Of a stretch of 64,000 nt of DNA, positions 61,710-64,000 are shown piece after piece; position 1 is the first letter of the stretch, and every line of letters starts with the position of its first letter. The notes beneath the pieces are model-generated. The model ran no database searches. It was not told the origin of the DNA and worked only from the letters and a program-made list of their open reading frames with translations. The stretch is from Bacillota bacterium (GTDB taxonomy: Bacteria; Bacillota; Clostridia; Lachnospirales; Lachnospiraceae). The stretch lies in the NCBI GenBank assembly GCA_023386815.1, contig JAEWIZ010000032.1:1-64000 (forward strand), read 5' to 3'. A program made the position numbers and the translations under genes.

Positions 61710-63605
61710 ATGAAGAATTGGAAAAAAGACATGTTCCGGATGTCAGCCATACTGATTATATTATGCTTTCTATTCTTTTTCTTCTGGTTCTGGGGAGCAG
61801 AATCCAGAAATAGTATCAGTGGCGAGGATGAGATTAAGTATGTGATCGGTGTTTCACAAGCTAATATGAGGGAGGATTGGCGTTTAGCCTTAATGGCAGA
61901 GCTGGAGAAGGAGATGCTTCGTCATAAGGATATTAGGATCATTACCACAGATGCTACAACAAGTGTGACGAAGCAGAAACAGGATATCGATCGGCTTCTG
62001 GATTTCGGAATAGATTTATTGATCGTGTCACCCTGTGATACAAAAGCAATGACGGATAAGATCAAGGAAGTATATGATAACAATATACCGGTTATCGTGA
62101 TGGACCGGGCAATTGAAGGCTTTGACTATACACTCTACATCGGGCCGGATAATGAAGTAATTGGCAGACAGGCAGGGAATTTCATCGGTGAGCGTTTTGG
62201 AAAAACGGGTTGTACTGTGCTGGAACTTAGTGGAAAGGATATGGCAATTCAAAGTGAGGAGAGAAGTGAGGGTTTTGATTTGGCCATTGAGGATCATCCG
62301 CGAATCGTGAAAAAAGTTTGTGTCATGGATAACGAATTAAGGGATACAGCCTATGACTATTTATTAAAGAAAAAAGAAGTACTCCAAGGGATAGATGTCA
62401 TATTTGCTCATAATGATTACATAGCACTGGGGGCATATGAAGCTCTTGTTGAGCTGGGGCTGGATAAGGAAATACAAATCGTGGGAAGTGACGGCTTTAC
62501 CGGGAAGAATGAAGGAATTGACCTTGTCATGAGTAATAAGATAACCGCAACTATTTCCTGCCCCACCGGAGGAAAAGAAGCCATTGAATATGCTCTTAAT
62601 ATTCTTAAGAAAGAGAGCGGCGTACCCAAGCAGGTAATTTTGCGCAGCTACACCATTACATCAGATAACGCAAAAGAATATCTGAAGAAGTTAAATACCA
62701 TTTGGGAAGCTAATGAGGGAGAAATCGTTGTGGGTTATTCTCAGGTCGGACAGGAGAGCCAGTGGAGATTAGCTAATACGAAATCAATTAAAGAAGCTGC
62801 AGAGGCTTTTCAAGTAAAATTATTATTTGAAGATGCCAACCAACAGCAGGAAAACCAGTTTGCTGCAATTCGTAAATTTATCAAAGAGGATGTGGATGTA
62901 ATTGTCGTATCCCCGGTGGTGGAAGACGGCTGGGAGGAGATACTTAGAGAAGCGAAGGCCGCCGGTATCCCGGTTGTAATGTCCGACCGAAATGTGAAGG
63001 TGGATATTACAGAAACAGATTTAATTACAACCTATATCGGAGCTGATTTTATGGAGGAAGGCAGAAGGGCTATGCGCTGGGTACGGGACAATGTGCCTTC
63101 AGAGAGTTCAGAAGTTAAGATTCTAGAAATTCAGGGGAACGAAGGAGCTTCTCCAACAGAAGAAAGAAAAAAGGGATTTGAGGAGACCTTGGAGGAATGT
63201 GAGGGATATCGGATTGTGTACTCTGCTAATGGAGATTTCACGACGGAAGGCGGAAAGCGAGTGATAGAGCAGTATTTAAAGGAACGTGACTGGGATATTA
63301 ATGTTATCTACTGTCACAATGATGATATGGCTCTGGGAGCAATCAAGGTACTGGAGGAGCATAGGATTAAGCCGGGAGTGGATGTGAAAATTGTCTCCGT
63401 GGATGGAACAAAGGCGGCTTTTCAGGCCATGGCACAGGGAAAATTAAATTGTGCTGTGGAATGTAATCCAATGCTAGGAAATCAGCTGATGAAGGCGGTA
63501 AGAGATTTAGTCTCTGGCAAGCAGATGCCCCTTAGGATAATTACCGATGAAAGAATTTATGATCAGAAACAGGCAGAGGATTTGATAAAAACCAGAGTTT
63601 ATTAG
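61710..63605 (+). CDS. Membrane-anchored protein with two tandem sugar-binding (PBP) modules
   Basis: 631-residue extracellular protein held by one N-terminal helix (about 9-29) with no lipobox. Two periplasmic-binding-protein modules follow: module 1 (about 44-325; YVIGVSQANMREDWRL, then VIFAHNDYIALGAYEAL) and module 2 (about 343-631; VVGYSQVGQESQWRLANT, QQQENQFAAI, VSPVVEDGW, YCHNDDMALGAI). Module 2 closely resembles the operon's own YtfQ-like protein; module 1 is more divergent. Anchoring and adjacency to the kinase suggest a co-sensor role like XylFII, which works with LytS in Clostridium beijerinckii, but with two modules instead of one. AAGGAAGG precedes the ATG. Confidence 0.85.
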   Translation: MKNWKKDMFRMSAILIILCFLFFFFWFWGAESRNSISGEDEIKYVIGVSQANMREDWRLALMAELEKEMLRHKDIRIITTDATTSVTKQKQDIDRLLDFGIDLLIVSPCDTKAMTDKIKEVYDNNIPVIVMDRAIEGFDYTLYIGPDNEVIGRQAGNFIGERFGKTGCTVLELSGKDMAIQSEERSEGFDLAIEDHPRIVKKVCVMDNELRDTAYDYLLKKKEVLQGIDVIFAHNDYIALGAYEALVELGLDKEIQIVGSDGFTGKNEGIDLVMSNKITATISCPTGGKEAIEYALNILKKESGVPKQVILRSYTITSDNAKEYLKKLNTIWEANEGEIVVGYSQVGQESQWRLANTKSIKEAAEAFQVKLLFEDANQQQENQFAAIRKFIKEDVDVIVVSPVVEDGWEEILREAKAAGIPVVMSDRNVKVDITETDLITTYIGADFMEEGRRAMRWVRDNVPSESSEVKILEIQGNEGASPTEERKKGFEETLEECEGYRIVYSANGDFTTEGGKRVIEQYLKERDWDINVIYCHNDDMALGAIKVLEEHRIKPGVDVKIVSVDGTKAAFQAMAQGKLNCAVECNPMLGNQLMKAVRDLVSGKQMPLRIITDERIYDQKQAEDLIKTRVY

Positions 63606-63626
63606 CAATAGGAATAGAGAAAGAAT

Positions 63627-63659
63627 GATGCCTGGTTCCCAAGTGGAAGACCAGGCATC
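63627..63659. terminator. Hairpin at the end of the sugar locus
   Basis: GATGCCTGGT pairs perfectly with ACCAGGCATC around a 13-nt loop, between the sugar locus and the converging MerR gene. The T-run is poor on the plus strand and modest (TTCTTTCTC) on the minus strand. Confidence 0.6.
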
Positions 63660-63704
63660 AATATAATAGGGGCATATGGCGATGTTTCATAAGTTTTATT
63701 TACT

Positions 63705-64000
63705 TTATTTCAGGATCTTACCAGCAAGCAGTTCTTCGTAATACTTTTCCTTATGCGCTAATACCTCTAGGCGCTTTTGCATTTCCTTTAGATCTTCCTC
63801 TGCTTTTTTCTTTTGATCCAATATGATCTGGTACCGCTCCATAATCGTGGAGTCGCCCTCCTGACATAAATTAATATAATGCTTAATTTCTGATATGGAC
63901 ATCCCGGTATTGCGTAAGCATAAAACAAGATTTACCCAGCTAAGACTTTCTTCGGTAAAAATACGGTTTTTGTAATGATCTCTTGAAACATCAGGAAATA
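63705..64000 (-). CDS. MerR family transcriptional regulator (partial, 5' end outside window)
   Basis: The reading frame runs off the right edge. The visible 98 residues begin within the winged-helix domain (FPDVSRDHYKNRIFTEES, then WVNLVLCLRNTGMSISEIKHYI) and continue into the MerR coiled coil (DLKEMQKRLEVLAHKEKYYEELL). The N-terminal HTH is missing from the window. An internal ATG at 63902 is not the true start because the conserved MerR sequence continues upstream of it. Confidence 0.85.
   Translation of the reverse strand, partial: FPDVSRDHYKNRIFTEESLSWVNLVLCLRNTGMSISEIKHYINLCQEGDSTIMERYQIILDQKKKAEEDLKEMQKRLEVLAHKEKYYEELLAGKILK

Overview
This is one 64 kb stretch of a low-GC, spore-forming, anaerobic Firmicute chromosome, most like a Lachnospiraceae-type Clostridium (the Lachnoclostridium/Anaerocolumna neighbourhood). 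The evidence is AT-rich DNA with strong AGGAGG ribosome sites, frequent TTG and GTG starts, a YtaF-type sporulation membrane protein, a LysM/GH18 SleL-like protein, ferredoxin-dependent 2-oxoacid oxidoreductase subunits, a flavodiiron protein and a rubrerythrin-like protein. The species call is inference. I see no rRNA, tRNA, CRISPR array, insertion sequence or prophage. All 49 CDSs look intact except the last, a MerR-type regulator cut by the window edge.

Layout. 0.1-6 kb: error-prone Y-family polymerase with a YolD-like partner, DegV, a short formate/nitrite-family channel, an Nramp Mn2+ transporter with a clear promoter/operator, and YtaF. 6.2-16.7 kb: a cyclic-di-GMP block on one strand with a PAS-PAS-degenerate GGDEF-EAL protein, two paralogous dCache-HAMP-GGDEF-HD-GYP proteins and a 7TM-PAS-GGDEF protein that overlaps a Gfo/Idh/MocA dehydrogenase gene. 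17-21.6 kb: rubrerythrin-like protein, KorA/KorB (korA apparently starts at an ATT codon), a 128-nt self-complementary element, and the flavodiiron protein. 21.7-28 kb: oppBCDFA peptide uptake operon on the minus strand with a leader of about 375 nt. 28.4-31.8 kb: a secreted 5'-nucleotidase and a DUF1648 protein. 32-35.4 kb: an XRE-TPR regulator with a YxlEFG-like ABC exporter. 35.5-39.7 kb: a dCache histidine kinase and a REC-DUF3369-HD-GYP response regulator. 40-41.4 kb: PadR regulator and its membrane partner under a large inverted-repeat operator.

41.5-45.3 kb: a GreA-type factor, an STM3941-like protein, the rpsF-ssb-rpsR operon and a double GNAT enzyme. 45.7-51.7 kb: a chemoreceptor with a two-CW cysteine insertion, a LysM/GH18 protein that lacks the GH18 catalytic acids, a NapH-like polyferredoxin whose Shine-Dalgarno sequence is sealed in a hairpin, and a soluble CZB chemoreceptor. 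51.9-53.5 kb: PutP. 53.7-63.6 kb: one sugar-sensing and uptake locus with an AraC-type response regulator, YtfQ-like binding protein, YtfR/YtfT/YjfF-like ABC transporter, a YesM/LytS-type kinase, and a membrane-anchored protein with two binding-protein modules in tandem.

The genes suggest a motile or surface-sensing anaerobe with heavy investment in c-di-GMP control: four proteins carry GGDEF-type domains, one has EAL and three have HD-GYP. The most unusual single items are the tandem binding-protein co-sensor, the ATT start of korA, the catalytically stripped GH18 protein, and several structured non-coding elements (20196-20323, 27820-27849, 41344-41406, 49415-49439).
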